Below the pieces are notes generated by a model. The model was given only the letters and a program-made list of their open reading frames with translations, searched no databases and had not been told where the DNA came from. A stretch of 64,000 bases of DNA from Voacanga thouarsii (taxonomy: Eukaryota; Streptophyta; Magnoliopsida; Gentianales; Apocynaceae). Below are positions 1 to 11,936 of the stretch, piece after piece. The position numbers and the translations under genes were made by a program. Within the stretch, counting starts at the first letter, position 1, and every line of letters starts with the position of its first letter. The stretch is from NCBI GenBank assembly GCA_026120185.1, contig JANUWF010001815.1:1516024-1580023 (forward strand). The letters run 5' to 3'.

Positions 1-446
1 CATCCCAGAAGTAATGTCGTACATCGGAAAGGAATTTTTTCTTTTGATGTGTCATGAGGTCTTTTAGGGTAATTCCTACAGCCAAGTAGTTAGCAAAGTT
101 GGCAAACCATGGTGGGGTTTGGATCTCACCTTCTATAAGCAAGAGTTGCTCATCTGGAAAAGCGTCATCAATGTCTTCGTCTAGCAAGGATTCCAGGTTT
201 GGATTATCCAATCTTGACAGATGATCTGCAGCCAAGTTTTCTGCCCCCTTTTTGTCCCTAATCTCCAAATCAAATTCAATGACTTTGGAAAAAATAAGAT
301 AAGAGCGAAATTTATCAAAGGCAAACACTATGGCAAGCAACTCTTTCTTTGTTGTTGTGTAATTTTCCTGTGCATCCGTTAGAGTCTTGTTGGTATAGTA
401 TATCGGTTGGAAGTGCTTGTTCCGTCTTTGTCCCAATACTGCATCA
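1..446 (-). pseudogene. RNase H to integrase fragment of Athila 1 pol
   Basis: Minus-strand translation gives the start of RNase H (DAVLGQRRNKHFQPIYY), the conserved block YTTTKKELLAIVFAFDKF, then LEIRDKKGAENLAADHLSRL and the linker to integrase. In intact relatives a stretch of roughly 25-30 residues (the TDH...RWILLLQ segment) lies between the SKVI and FDLEIRDKKG blocks; here these are fused directly, so RNase H carries an internal in-frame deletion around positions 270-285. The 5' end joins a gag tail out of frame at about 446/447. The fragment continues beyond the left edge. It cannot encode a working enzyme. Confidence 0.8.
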
Positions 447-690
447 ATTTATCCATCAAAAACCAGATTTGTTGTTCCATGTTGCGGATCATTGCGTCGA
501 ATTTCTTGAATGTGGAATCAATTTCTTGGAAACGCCTCGTGACATGCACTACAAATTTACCAACTAAGGTTTCAAGCTGTGTTGATTCTGGTGCGTGAGT
601 GTTCCTTCCGACGCGTGATAGAGGTACTGCCCCCTTTCGACCTTCTTAGATCCCAATTCACCATTTCTCCTGAACAAGGAGATGAGTTAG
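447..690 (-). pseudogene. gag C-terminal tail fragment of Athila 1
   Basis: One minus-strand frame reads HVTRRFQEIDSTFKKFDAMI followed by RNMEQQI. This resembles the segment near the end of Athila gag, where a short coiled-coil-like stretch precedes an 'RNLE-Q-G-L' motif. It abuts RNase H sequence at 446/447, meaning protease and reverse transcriptase were lost in one deletion. Upstream (to about 690) the frame has stops. Identification rests on a short motif, so confidence is moderate. Confidence 0.5.
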
Positions 691-898
691 ACATGGAATC
701 TACAAGAGTATGCAATTAGTTTAAAAGACGTAGTCCAAGTTGGTTAGTTTAAGTTAGGTTACACAGTTATACAAGAATACACGAAATACAAAAGATAGCA
801 CTATTTTGCAGAAAGAACAAATATACATATTTACCTATTAACATATTTACATATTTCCATGGTTAAATCAACAAAATCTGAGTTTTCATGCTATTGTT

Positions 899-915
899 CC
901 CCAGCAACGGTGCCA
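899..915 (-). other. Primer-binding site (Asp-tRNA type) of Athila 1
   Basis: The minus strand reads TGGCACCGTTGCTGGGG a few bases after the LTR end. It matches the complement of a plant tRNA-Asp 3' end (TGGCGCCGTTGCCGGGG) with two differences. This fixes which LTR is the 5' one and the orientation of the element. Confidence 0.8.
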
Positions 916-921
916 AAAACT

Positions 922-2366
922 TGATGCGTCCAGACTTGGGTATAAAAATCATCCAAAACCAAGCACATTTCCAATCAAGTTCAAATTAAAACGTTAAGCC
1001 CAAATCACACATATGAGCAAGCGTACTCATCATTAACTGAGCATAGGGTTAAAACAAGTGTCGATTCTTAAGGAACAAGTAGACATTAATTACCCTTCTT
1101 TCATTGTTTAACCTACTTGATAAAGTGAAAAATAAATAAAATGAAATAAATTAAAAAGAAAATAAAAATATGTATATGTCAAGGATGTAGATTTATGTAA
1201 CTCAAGCCATTGTTTAGACAAACATGATCTTAATGAACTTAATCATTATCATAACCAATCATTCTCTTGACACCATGAAGGATGAAGGTAGACTCACTTT
1301 GATGATCAATCCATAAAATCACTATCTTCTAGATAAATTAGAATCACTTGGTCCATCTCAACTAATTCATCCAAAAGACGCATTAAACACAATCCTTAAT
1401 TAAATTCCCTTGGTCTCGGCGAATTTAGAACATGAAATTAATCAATGAACCATTGGTCTCGGAAGACATCAATTAACTTTCAATTACCAGTTCTTAAACA
1501 ATTAATCCCCTTTTGTCCAGCAAGTCAATTGCCAACAGAATATGAAATTAATAAATCGAAACACCCATCAACCCCCTTTGGTCCAGCAAGTCAATGGATA
1601 GAATTAACTAACTAATCTCGTAATAAGTATAAGTAATTGAATACCAAGAATAATAACTAATTAATCAAAAGATCAAATAACTCTAGAAATCATGAATATC
1701 TAAAATAATGTTGAATTACAATAAAAAAAATTAACATATCATTGTTCAAGAAAAAGAAAACAAAGTAAAAAAAAGAACTCATACACAAGCCTTCTTCTTC
1801 TTCCTTTAAAAACCTTCTTGTACAACCCTCCTTGAACTTGAAGAATTCTTCTTGGACTGAGTGATTTTCTATGATGATCAATGAATTCTCCCCTTTTCCC
1901 TTATGTTTTCCATCTATTTATAGGCTTAAGAGGTGCCTAAACTGTAGGTACAAAGTTCTTGGCCGAGTAGAAGTTGGAAGCTGCTAAAACTCTTCAAATT
2001 TCCAAAAACGTGTAGAAAGATCGCAGCACCGCCTCAGGGACAGACCACAGCCGGCGACGCCTTGGTCCTTCGGAGCCGGCACCATCTTGGTTCTGTTTCT
2101 CTACTCGTCCGTTGATTTTTCTCCGAATTGTGTGCATACGTTCCAGAATGCAGTCGGCGCCAGTTCAAGCCTTGCAACCAGCACCACCTCTGCTCTGCTT
2201 CGCGAAGGTTTTGCTTTATTTTACCCAAAATCCTGAGATAATGACCAAAATACCTTTCCAAGGGTAAAATTTCAAAAATGAGAGAATATGACTAGTTATT
2301 GCACAAAATGTATTACAAAAGAGCCTCACATAACTAAGCAAAGTATAACCAATTTAGCTCCTATCA
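922..2366 (-). repeat. 5' LTR of Athila 1
   Basis: 1445-bp LTR. On the minus strand it starts TGATAGGAGC at 2366 and ends GGACGCATCA at 922, next to the PBS. It is related to the solo LTR at 27990-29415: both start TGATAGG, both end in CATCA, and both share the near-terminal text 'GCTCATATGTGTGATTTGG' and 'ACCCAAGTCTG'. The flanking CACAC at 2367-2371 would be the target duplication, but the partner lies outside the window. Confidence 0.8.
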
Positions 2367-3075
2367 CACACCTACATCAAAGATTATTTCACACTTCTCT
2401 TAGCATCTAAAGGTTCTAAACTAATATATTGCTAATAAATGTACTAACAAGAAAATTACTAATTTCCTAAACTCTAATTTCTCATTAGAAATGGAAATAT
2501 GCCACTTGAAATAATCAAATGAGACATTATTTTCTCTGTATGTTCATTTCATCATCTCTTCATCCAAAATGTTTTCAAATCATTTGTGTGACCTCTTAAC
2601 TTCTCATTTATCTGTTAATTCCAATGGAAACAATACATGGGCTCATGACTTCAATAAAATTCTTACATTTTTCACATCATGAGATGCCTCCATATTTTTA
2701 TCTTAACTTTTGATCCGCAAGGCCAAATAACCTTAAATTTGTACCAAAATACTCCCAAGACCGTTAGCTACAAATTATATACTCCATATAAGTAGCCTTG
2801 CAATTGCTACAAAACTGCTGCAAGCAAAACCTTGTTGTTTTTCCTTGAAACTATTCCTTTTCCTTACAAAATGCATTCTTCATCACATATTCTTCCCACT
2901 TTTAGCCATGAAAAAGGCAAAATCATCACACTTATCATGCAACGAAAATAATTGCTATGGATTATATATTCTAGTTTTTCATTTCTCAACAATTATAACT
3001 TATTTTCTTTATTTCTTTCTTTGTTTATTTTGTAACATTCCTCTCTTATGTACTTTAATTGGTGCCTACTTTGTA
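2367..3075. other. Non-coding, no feature recognised
   Basis: About 0.7 kb of AT-rich sequence between the Athila 1 LTR and a Tekay-like LTR relic. I see no domain, tRNA boxes, LTR edges or tandem repeats. A short open frame at 2845-3078 is hydrophobic, T-rich and without recognisable motifs, so it is not called a gene. Confidence 0.5.
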
Positions 3076-3705
3076 TAGAGCGAGTATTTGTATGTAAGCC
3101 CAGAACAAGAAATGAAAAGTTTAATAAGTTGAACATTTTGGTATAATAAAAGTTTTAAGGGGTATTATTGAAAATTTTGATCACGAATTGCGAAAAATTG
3201 AGAAAGATTTTGGAAAATCTAAGAGACACCATAACGCTCAGTCTAATACTTAGATTTCATTAGTAGGATAAAAATTTTCCCGACTGGGATGAATAGTAAC
3301 ATTAATTATGGTTGGTTTTAGGAAATATAGTTAATTAGGGATATTATGGGGAAATGTTTTGTGGGCTTGTGATTAAGTTTATGGGATAAGTTGAGAAAGT
3401 TGAACAAGGCCATTCCTAGGCCCAATTGGGGCCCACAAAAAGGTAAAAGGAAGGGAGAAGTTGGGTTTGAATTATTAAAGCCTAACAAGATAAATGAAAT
3501 GAGATTTTTGTATATAAGGACCATGAAGCCCAATTACACCTAAGACTTCTACAATATTCGATGAAGATCTCCAAGCTTCCAAGAAGTCCACCTAGTATCT
3601 AATTAAAGCACATGATGACTTAAAACATAAAAAGGAAGGAGAGGGGGTAGTGTAGCTCCAAAACAACCAGGAGAAAAAGAAAGAAAGCGAGAGAAAAAGA
3701 AGAAA

Positions 3706-3745
<40 letters not shown>

Positions 3746-5429
3746 ACCATGAGGTTGGAGAAGAAAAAGAAAGGAAGAGCTTGGGTATTTGCTAGCCAAG
3801 AAGTCACTATACACAAGGTAAAAAGCCTCCTTCCATGAATTAAAGATGTTCTATAGTTTATGGAGAATAATTTGATGTTAATTTTGCATGAAAAATAGCA
3901 TGAATTCTATGATGTGTTTGGAAAAGAATGCTTGTTGTGATGTTGTTGTGTTTGGGCTATGTGGCAGTGGAGATTTGGTGTTGTTTGCTGTGATTTTTAT
4001 GGTATTTGATGATGTTTTGACGGAGCTATGGAAGGTTGATGGTGGCTGAATTCATGCAAGAAACGAATATAAGAAAGAATGAAAGTAGAGAAGTAATATG
4101 TCTTGAGAAAATAGAAGACTAATCCATGTTCTTCATAGCTGCCAGTTTTGTTGTTTTACATATGTGATGGTACTACATTGTTTATGACTGAAAAATAAGA
4201 GATTATGTGGTGTTTAGATGAGGAAGGAAGTGAATTAAGTGATGGTTAAGTGCTAAAATAACTGAAGAATACACAAAGAATATATTTTGTTGGACAAAGG
4301 AATTATTTTTTGGAAAAACAGCAAGAATTTATTTGCAGTAGTTCTGTAACAGTTTTGAACCTTGTTATGTTGATCTGACTTTGTAGCTAAAGGTCTTGGA
4401 AGTATTTTGGCACATATTTGAGGTCATTTGGACTTATGGATCAAAAGTTATGGCAAAAATATCGAAAGGTGCCATGAGATGAAAATGCAGAATTTGTTGA
4501 GCAAAAAATGTTGTGTTTTGTTCCATTGGATGTAATGAGATTTTGAGAAATCTCTAAGGCCAAGTACATGCCTTATGAACATGTGGATATGAAGGAAATA
4601 TTTTTCCTTTAATTACTTCAAGTAATTATATGACCATTTGTGAGAAATACAAAGTTAGGAAAACAGATAATTCCCTTGTCAATGCATTCATTTAGTGGAT
4701 TGATATGCTAGGAAAGGGTGAATTAATCTTTTGATGTAGGCTTGAGCACTATGAGGGCTTGGTAACATTTTGTGGATTACAATTCACTAAGTAATAGCGT
4801 TACGTAAGGTGAGTCCCACTTATTTTATAACTATTGTTTTGTACTAGTGCTCTTCCAAAATATGTCATGGTTCTGTGTGCTATGGATATTGTGAATCCAT
4901 TTGGTTTTCTTGAACCAAAGTATAGTTTTTCTGAGAAAAAAAATGATGTTGTTTCATGCTAAAGTGTTAGATGGGAGAATGAATCTTTATGATCATGATT
5001 ATATTGTATTGATGAATAAATTTCCGTAAAGCAGGATAATGTGAATAATAAGACTTTTGGGTTTTTCTAAACAAGGATTTGGTTTCTCTAAACTGGAAAA
5101 TGATTGATTGCCAGGAAATAGAATATTTCTACAAAGGATTATGAAATCTTTGTGTTATGAATATTTTCTAACTGAAACTATTTATTGAAAGAGTATTTTA
5201 CTTGCACGATTGTGTTCTGTTCCATAATTAATGATAAGACATGCAAGTTGTGATTTCTTTGCTTTTATGGAATGGCAAATTGCTTCTAAAGCTATCAGGC
5301 ATGAAAAACTATGAAATCCTTGGAATTTATTTCCTTTTTTTGGATTTAGAATTCTGGATTTGTTGAACAAAATTCCTTTTGGACTCAGGTATATATAATT
5401 TATGAAAATACTTTTATTTAGTAACAAGC
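3076..5429 (+). repeat. Diverged Tekay/Del-type LTR relic, truncated
   Basis: Non-coding and lacking pol. Several stretches resemble the large LTRs further right, notably 'AGAATTCTGGATTTGTTGAA...CCTTTTGG' near 5347-5385 against 48977-49015, and 'ACATTTTGGTATAATAA' near 3133 against 33350. A TATA-like TATATAAGG lies near 3511. No terminus or PBS is visible at the right; sequence switches to a minus-strand RT fragment near 5430. I read it as an old, truncated chromovirus LTR on the plus strand. Edges are approximate. Confidence 0.5.
3709..3742. repeat. (GA)n microsatellite
   Basis: Seventeen GA dinucleotides without interruption, lying in a purine-rich tract (3670-3790) of the LTR relic. Confidence 0.95.
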
Positions 5430-5742
5430 CTTATTAGAATAAACTCATTCTTCTCATTAGGTACTACTACCATGCCTTCCTTCTTTGGTGCCATATGTGT
5501 AGGGCATACCCATATACTGTCTTAAATAGGGTATACAATTCTTGCATCAACAGCTTAATCACTTCACCTTTAACTAGTTCCTTCAAGTTTGGATTTAACC
5601 TTCTTTGGGGTTGTACCATAGGCTTTGTATCTTCCTCAAGAAGGATCTTATGTGTGCAGAAATAATGGCTAATTCCTTTTATATTTGTGAGTTTCCATGC
5701 TAAAGCCTTCTTGTGACTTTGTAGAACTTGAACCAACAACAA
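5430..5742 (-). pseudogene. Athila-type reverse transcriptase N-terminal fragment
   Basis: Minus-strand translation begins LLVQVLQSHKKALAWKLTNI then KGISHYFCTHKILLEED and QRRLNPNLKELVKGEVIKL, the block just before the RT palm in Athila-type pol. After a frameshift it continues as DARIVYPI, a stop, DSIWVCPTHMAPKKEGMVVV and PNEKNEFI, which follows the family pattern up to the linker before the YRKLN motif. No further pol sequence is attached on either side, so this is an isolated relic of about 100 codons. It may belong to the same dead family as Athila 1, but the two pieces are not contiguous. Confidence 0.7.
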
Positions 5743-6171
5743 CTTTCCATGCTTAGGATGGAATTAAAAAGGGTGGAAGAGAAGTAGACTGGGTTCTATT
5801 AAAGTTTAGAGAATATAACGTAGTCTATTGTGCAACAATGTTATAGCGAAGGTTTGAAGAGATTAGATAGCGCAAAAATTAAATTGGAGGAAAAGTAGGA
5901 GGTGTTTAAGGTGCAACCATGGAGCTCTTTCAGTCGTAATGGCAGAAGGTGGAAGAAGAAGAAAACGAAAAAAAAGAAAAGAAGAGATGGAATGTAAATG
6001 ATGATCAGGGAGTAGCCGGTCGATGGATTCAATATTTGGAGTGATAGCCAGCTCTTGGCTTGAGTATAGCGGTTCTTGCTCTGCCAAATGAAGATAGCAG
6101 GCCATGGCTTGTTTGTAGGCGGTCCATGGGTCCTTAGAGAATGTTATAGCCGATCCATGGCTATAGCAAAC

Positions 6172-6331
6172 AAGTCCATGGTTTGGTAGGTTTTGTGAGT
6201 GTAGGAGGTCTATAACTTAGCAAGAAGGTCCATGGCTTGGTTAGTTTGTGAATGTAGGAGTTCCATGGCTCGACAAGGAGGTCCATAGCTTAGTTGGTTT
6301 AGGTGTGTGATTGCCGGTCATGGGTAGCAAA
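6172..6331. repeat. Three-copy imperfect minisatellite, 53-54 bp unit
   Basis: Units begin at about 6172, 6226 and 6279, each opening with a variant of AGGTCCATGGCTTGGTTAG and containing 'GTGAATGTAGGAG' or a relative. The copies are clearly diverged. Further single GTCCATGG motifs upstream (6101-6160) suggest the array was once longer. No coding meaning is apparent. Confidence 0.6.
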
Positions 6332-6724
6332 ATTTCCAGGTTTTGCTTGAAGTAAGAACATGTAAGCTGGTTTTTGGCTTGTGAAAAAAAAAATTCTAGA
6401 ATCGTTTCAAAGTTTGAAGAAGAAGGAAAATGTAGGGTGCTTAGCTGCTATGGCTCCTGTTGTATTCGATTGAGCTAGAAAGGGTGAAGTGAAAAAGTTG
6501 AAGCCTGTGTTTTGTGCACTTATGTTCAGACTTGGAAGCTGTATTCTGTGCATAAACAAGAGAAAATAGAAGTGATTTACACATAAATGGCACCTACAAA
6601 AGGGAACATCCTTAGGAGAAAGTCAAGGATCTCAAATTTAAATAATCCTTGATTTCAAGCATTGGTTGAACAGTAAAACCCAAGCCAAAGAATTAGAATG
6701 GATTGAATTCCAAAATAAGTTGCT

Positions 6725-6795
6725 GCTAATGAGATTTGAACTCAAGTTCCCAGGAATCAAACTCCAAATTCTAACCACTCAACTACAACATCCCT
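6725..6795 (-). repeat. tRNA-like relic (SINE-like head)
   Basis: On the minus strand an A-box-like TAGTTGAGTGGTTAG (6771-6785) is followed about 30 bp later by a B-box-like GAGTTCAAATCTC (6731-6743). Spacing and order match the internal RNA polymerase III promoter of tRNA-derived SINEs. The flanks do not fold into an obvious cloverleaf that I can trace by eye, so I call it a SINE-like or tRNA-derived relic, not a tRNA gene. Confidence 0.45.
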
Positions 6796-7053
6796 TGTTT
6801 GGTATTTTCCCAACATAATCCTTTTCTTACGTAATTACAAAGCTAACTCTATTTCTTTTTAAACAACTAGATCATGACCTAAAACCTTCTCAACTAAAAG
6901 ATAAAACTATTTATCTCACTAACACACAACAAAACACAAGTAAGCGATAAAAAATACAAATAAATTCACCTTAAAGATCATATGCACATGTGTTATGCCA
7001 TGAAATGCAAATCCTTCTCCTACTATAAGGGTAGTGTTAGGTGGGGTTTTACA

Positions 7054-8170
7054 TCCAGAGTACGTATGTAAAATTAATAAAGTACTTTATGGACTGAAAC
7101 AAGTACCACAAGCATGGTATTGGAAAATTACCAAATTCCTAATCCAGAATGGGTATTTGATGGAACCAACTAATTCATGTTTTTTCATTAAAGCTCTATA
7201 AGGGAAGATAACATGGATGATTTAATCATTACTGGAGATGATAAACAAGAAATTGAACAAATTCGATCAAATCTGTCAATTTGCTTCCAGTTGAAAGAGC
7301 TTTGAGAACTTAGACATTTTCTTGGGTTGGAGATAGAACAAGGGAATGATTGGATATTTCAATGCCAACAGAAATTTGCACAGGATCTTCTACAAACATA
7401 TGACATACTTGATTGCAAACCAACCTCGACTCCAATAGAGGTAAATGTTAGAATACGTTTAACTGAAGGCAAGGAACTTGAAGCTGGGATGATATATCGA
7501 TTAATAGTGAGTAGTTTAATGTACCTAACACTAACAAAATCCAGACATTTCATATGCAGTTGGAGTTGTAAGCCAACTTATGCAAACACCAAAGAAGCCA
7601 CATCTTGACACAGTAAAAAAGATACTTAGGTATTTAAAAGGTATTGTAAACTATAGCTTGCTATACAACAAGATAGATACATCTCAAGTAACGAGATATT
7701 GTGATAATGACTACACTGAGGACTACAATACACGACGATCAACTATTGGATAAACTTTTAGTTTTAGATCAAGAGTTGTTTCACGGTGTAGTAAGAGATA
7801 GCCAACTATGTCACTATCTAGTATAGAGGTAGAATATCGGGCTATAGCAATGACAACTTAAGAATGCTCATAGCTATTATAGCTCTTGAAAGATCTTCAT
7901 CAACCAGTGGATAAGGCAGTACAACAATTTTATAACAATCAATTAGCAATACGTCTAGCAAAAAATCTAATATTCCATGCAAGAACAAAGCACATGGAAG
8001 TTCATTATCACTTTATGCGAGAAAAGATATTATGTGGACAAATTGAAATGAAACACATGAAGACTGAAGAACAAATTGCAAATATTTTCATCAAAGGTCT
8101 CAATGGAGTAAAGTTAGAAAAATTTCAACAACAACTCAGTATGATTTCACGAGAAGTAATGAGGAAGTAG
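7054..8170 (+). pseudogene. copia B pol: RT C-terminus and RNase H
   Basis: Translation begins with the copia RT block YVCKINKVLYGLKQVPQAWY. Later frames show 'MEIEQGNDWIFQCQQKFAQD' (family pattern: G-E-I-Q-KYA), 'DCKPTSTPIEVN', 'MIYRLIVSSLMYLT' and the RNase H region with KHMEVHYHFMREKI, ending at a stop at 8168-8170. Stops and frameshifts interrupt it repeatedly; the YVDD region is decayed (reads as MDDLIITGDD after a broken frame). This is the 3' third of a copia polyprotein. It is followed within 10 bp by the polypurine tract, as expected. Confidence 0.85.
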
Positions 8171-8175
8171 TCATT

Positions 8176-8221
8176 GAGGGGGAGTATTAAGAGAACAATG
8201 ACTGCTATTAGAGCTTCCATT
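8176..8221 (+). repeat. copia B polypurine tract and start of its 3' LTR
   Basis: GAGGGGGAG at 8176-8184 is the plus-strand primer tract. The LTR begins TATTAAGAG at 8185, probably a decayed TGTTAAGAG. It is cut at 8221 by the CACTA insertion, whose ATT duplication is 8219-8221. Confidence 0.7.
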
Positions 8222-8249
8222 CACTACAAGAAAAACATAGACTACTGGA

Positions 8250-9660
8250 GGAACTTAGTGAGGAAAAAGGCCCTCGCTAATTAAAAAAGGATTTCTAATA
8301 GATTATCTACAAGAAAACATTATTGCTAGATGTTGCAAATCCATTGTAGATTTCCGACAGATTAGGGATGGGAAAACTTTCAACATATATCATCGAGGGA
8401 TTACCGAAGTACAATTTTCTAGAGGTCAAAAAAGTTTCTTCCGTCGTTAATCCCTTAGTAATTACCATGAACTTACCTAGAGATTTGTTTCTTCACTAAG
8501 CTGTGTAAATTAGTCCATGGAATTGCTTGTTCATCGCTAAACCCTCGATAATTTAGTGATGGATTAATGAAAAATCATTGTTATGTTAACTTCACCACTA
8601 ATCTATTATTTCTTTGCAAGGGCGTAGCGATAGATTTGTTCATTAGTGGCCAATTCATCTCAGTAGAAATCCCTAACTAAATTTTTAAGGGATTAGCAAT
8701 GCAATTTTTTGTATTATGCTAATCCTATGCAAAACATATGAGGGATTATCGAGGGATTACAAAATTTGAGTTGGCACTTTTAAAATTTAAATTCTCAATT
8801 GTTTCCCTCGGAAATCCCTTGCTAATTCCGAGTGAACTTTCAAATTTTTTCTATGCCTCAAATTTTACATTATAATTTAATATCTAATGTTCATTTTTTG
8901 AATATACATATGTATCTTATCACTTTCGGGATGGCATTGTTTATTAATATAACCATAATCGATTCTGACATTCGACAAATTATATGTTGTCTATTAATAT
9001 TAGGATGAAACTACTTTTTTATTAATACAATGAAGAGGAAATTACAGAGAAATAAAGCCATGAGGACTAGCTGCAGTTACTAGTCAAAATGTGAGACCAA
9101 TCTCTTAATGCAGGAACAGCTTGGCTATCTAAAATACATAACGATTGACAATACACTGACAAACTACTAAAAGTGGAGGGAACTTCCTAAAAATTGGTGA
9201 AAATGTCAATTCACTTTTATGGTAGAAGATATGAAAACAAATTTGTTTAAAATAAGATTGATATCTATAATAAATGTTTTATGTAATATTTAATTTATTT
9301 TATTTAAAAATAAGTTTGTAAAATTTCAATATGAGTAGAATATGGAGCCGCCGGTATTCACTTGTTGATCAGCCGTTGAAAATTAAGAATTAATTTAAAT
9401 TAAAAATAAAAATTCCTCGGCAATCCCTTGCTAAATGTAAGGGATTACAAAGGCTTGTTTTTTTGTTTAAAAATGATTTTTAGAATGTGAAAATTAAGGT
9501 GAATTAATTGTTGTCGGTAATCCCTGGCAAATTAGTGAGGGCTTACCGAGCAACTCTTTTGGATTTTGAAAATGAATATGAAATTTAATTAAAAAATATC
9601 CCTCAGAAATCCTTTTCTAATTGCAAGGGATTGCCGAGAGATTTTTGGCCCTCGCAAAAA
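8250..9660. repeat. Left subterminal repeat region of the CACTA element
   Basis: Many degenerate copies, in both orientations, of a unit around 'AATCCCTTGCTAATT' and its complement 'AAGGGATTAC(C)GAGG'. Examples lie near 8815-8840, 9414-9445 and 9600-9640. Several pair into imperfect palindromes about 40 bp long. In characterised CACTA elements such subterminal repeats bind the TNPA-type protein; the motif here is read from the sequence only. Confidence 0.65.
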
Positions 9661-10737
9661 TAAAAAAATGTATCAACCACAGATTAGTTCTTCCTCTATT
9701 TTCCCTCTACCTTAATTTTCCATACACTGTGCGTCTTTTTCTCCAATGCCTTATCCGTTCAAGCCCATCATTCTCTACTACCACCACCACTGTCCAAGTA
9801 GGTTACCACCCTTCTCTGTTGCCTTGGGTGTTAAAGGTCACAATCCCATTTTCGCTTTTCACTTGAATTAATTTTTTATTGTTTAAAAATTTTCATTTCC
9901 CCAGCTAAATGTATGCAATGTTTAATCAGAAGCACAAGAAGAGGCTGAATCAGAGTATATGTTTAGAGAGCTAGGTCGTTTAATCATCTGAACTATTTTT
10001 TAAATGGTTTGAAATTGTCTTCCTGTGATTTTACTGGGGGTTTGATGTTATCAACATACTCGAGATTTTTTTTTATAAAAAAAATTTTAAGACTATATTT
10101 GTTTGATGTTTCGCAATGGAATGGTTAGTTGCTGCTTTCATTCTAGGACTTCAATATTATATTACGGTGTAGGATATAGAGTTTGCTTAAATTTCCAATG
10201 TGTTGTTATTTTGTTGTCTTCGTTTTGTCTTAAGCTTTAAAAAGTTGATCACAATGTTTCCAAAATTGCTGGTAGTGAAATTTCTCGAAAATATATTTTT
10301 ATTATTGTTACTTTAAGAAAAAAACCATATATTACATGCTTCTAAGTCAATTGCTTGGTTATCAGCTGTGGCTAATATTTTACTGGAAATTAGTTTACTT
10401 GATCAAAGATTTGTTCAAGACTGCTTTTACTTATTTTTATGTGAATTGATTTTCAAAGTCATGATTATTCGGTAGGCAACACCACTGGCCTTCCTTCTCT
10501 CTTTAGAGGAAGAAGAAACCCACAACACCTGCTATAGGGCATTGAAACACAAATGATCTTTTAAAACAGAGTTTTAAGAACCAAAGAATAGGTACCAAAG
10601 GAGAGTACAGATAGTGTTTTAGGACATAAAAAATTAAGCTGGAAAATTGAGTTTTAAAATTCATTCTAGATACAGAGGCATATTCAACGTCTAAGTAAAA
10701 TAAGCTAGTTCAATTCCTAGGGAAGGCTAAAACTAAC

Positions 10738-10758
10738 TCTCTCACTCACACACACACA

Positions 10759-10800
<42 letters not shown>
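10738..10800. repeat. Compound (CA)n(CT)n microsatellite
   Basis: A CA run (about 10746-10760) passes directly into a perfect CT run to 10800, inside the CACTA element. Reading frames across it are simple-repeat artefacts. Confidence 0.95.
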
Positions 10801-10803
<3 letters not shown>

Positions 10804-11419
10804 AAAAGCAACAAAATATATAATAAGAGGGGAAAAAGTAACAGAGGTTGACATTTGTAAACATCTATTGAATTCAAAAATAGGTAATGAAAATTTCCCA
10901 AGTGAAATGACTTGCATTCATTGCAGTGTTCATGAAAACTTGAATACATCCTATTATGTGATTTCTTATGCTTTATTGCTTCATTACATGGTTTCATTTC
11001 CTTTATTATATTATTGTGGTTTTAGCTTTTTTTTTTATGTGCTTTGAGGTGGCTCTCGTGCTCGGAAACTATTAAATTATAAGGGGAGGCTCTGTTGAAA
11101 TTTTTTCTTGAATTGTTTACTCAAAATAAGAATTTCTAAGTCTAACTGTGGTTTTTTTTTTTTCCTACAAGTCTTGTAAGAATGCATCTCATTTTTATAT
11201 TCTAGGTGTACACACTCAGTACAAGTTGTTAGGGAGATTTCTAACATCTTCCAGCTTTGTTATCTCGGAGTGTGGGCTACTTTTTCAAATATTTCTCGAG
11301 ACATGCGAGAGGCTTGGTTCTAGACATTCATGGTATCTAATTTTATTATTATTACTTAAATATTAATTTAACATTTAGTGATTAAATTTGTGATTTACAG
11401 AAACTATAAAAGATTATTT

Positions 11420-11936
11420 TATTGTGTTTGAATAATGAAAACAGAGTACATGCCATTAGCGGGAGGAGCACAATGTGTAGATTCACAAAAACTGGGAGAA
11501 GAAGTGTCGGGCTAGAATCTTGGACAATCAAGCCAGTGTTTGTAGGAAGTACACTATTAGCTGTCCACCTTGGATGGCAACAAAGCATTGGACCATTCTA
11601 CAATAGCAGTGGGATTTAGATTGGTGGTGCTGTGTTTCTTCTGTAGCAAAGCAAAACAGATCTATTGCTAGGCCATCCTACACAAGAGGTTCTATATCTT
11701 TCATGGAGCACGAGCCCTGAATGGTATGTATAGATGTTCAATAAATTTTTCAATCAATTACTTTCTTTATTTGGATGAAAATATATTTTATTTTTTTTCC
11801 TAGATACAGTGTAGAGTGGTTGGGGAGAGATATTCGTGGGTCGAACTTTTCAAGAACACCCACATTTTTCAGAATGGCCCTAAGAATGGCAAGTTCGTAT
11901 CAGATTGCTTTAGATAGATACTGGTAAGGGATTTTA
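11420..11936 (+). pseudogene. Decayed CACTA accessory protein (Transposase_24-like)
   Basis: Exon-like pieces read SVAKQNRSIARPSYTRGSIS then FMEHEP (about 11638-11718) and, after an intron-like AT-rich gap, GERYSWVELFKNTHIFQNGP then KNGKFVSDCFR (about 11822-11920). This follows the plant Ptta/En/Spm Transposase_24 pattern: a 'NR...HTGGS-S' block and, downstream, 'GR...ELF--TH---G-FVD'. Stops and a likely splice-separated layout show decay or introns. In known CACTA elements this family is the second, DNA-binding-type protein. Assignment is by motif recognition. Confidence 0.5.

Larger units (their letters stand above)
1..2366 (-). mobile_element. Athila-type Ty3/gypsy retrotransposon, partial (Athila 1)
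   Basis: Minus-strand LTR retrotransposon running off the left edge. Read on the minus strand it shows a complete 5' LTR (2366 down to 922), a primer-binding site, a short gag tail, then RNase H and the start of integrase, where the window ends. The RNase H tail motif ADHLSRL and the Asp-tRNA-type primer site match Athila-group elements. The body is only about 0.9 kb here because gag-to-RT sequence is missing, so the copy is internally deleted and non-autonomous. Lineage is by recognition of motifs; strand and LTR edge are seen directly. Confidence 0.85.
5743..7053 (-). repeat. Unclassified non-coding segment with an LTR-like terminus at 7053
   Basis: No coding domain is visible. The right edge reads, on the minus strand, TGTAAAACCCCACC, a typical start for Tekay/Del-type LTRs, and switches abruptly to copia pol at 7054. 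I infer a minus-oriented LTR fragment ending there; its left end and a matching target duplication (TCCAG would be expected) were not found. The segment also contains a small minisatellite near 6.2 kb and a tRNA-like relic near 6.75 kb, listed separately. Confidence 0.4.

Noticed and set aside
3592..3816. Ser/Leu-rich frames on the minus strand
   Set aside because: Produced by the (GA)n microsatellite.
10717..10997. Arg-Glu repeat frames on the minus strand
   Set aside because: Translations of the (CT)n microsatellite inside the CACTA element.
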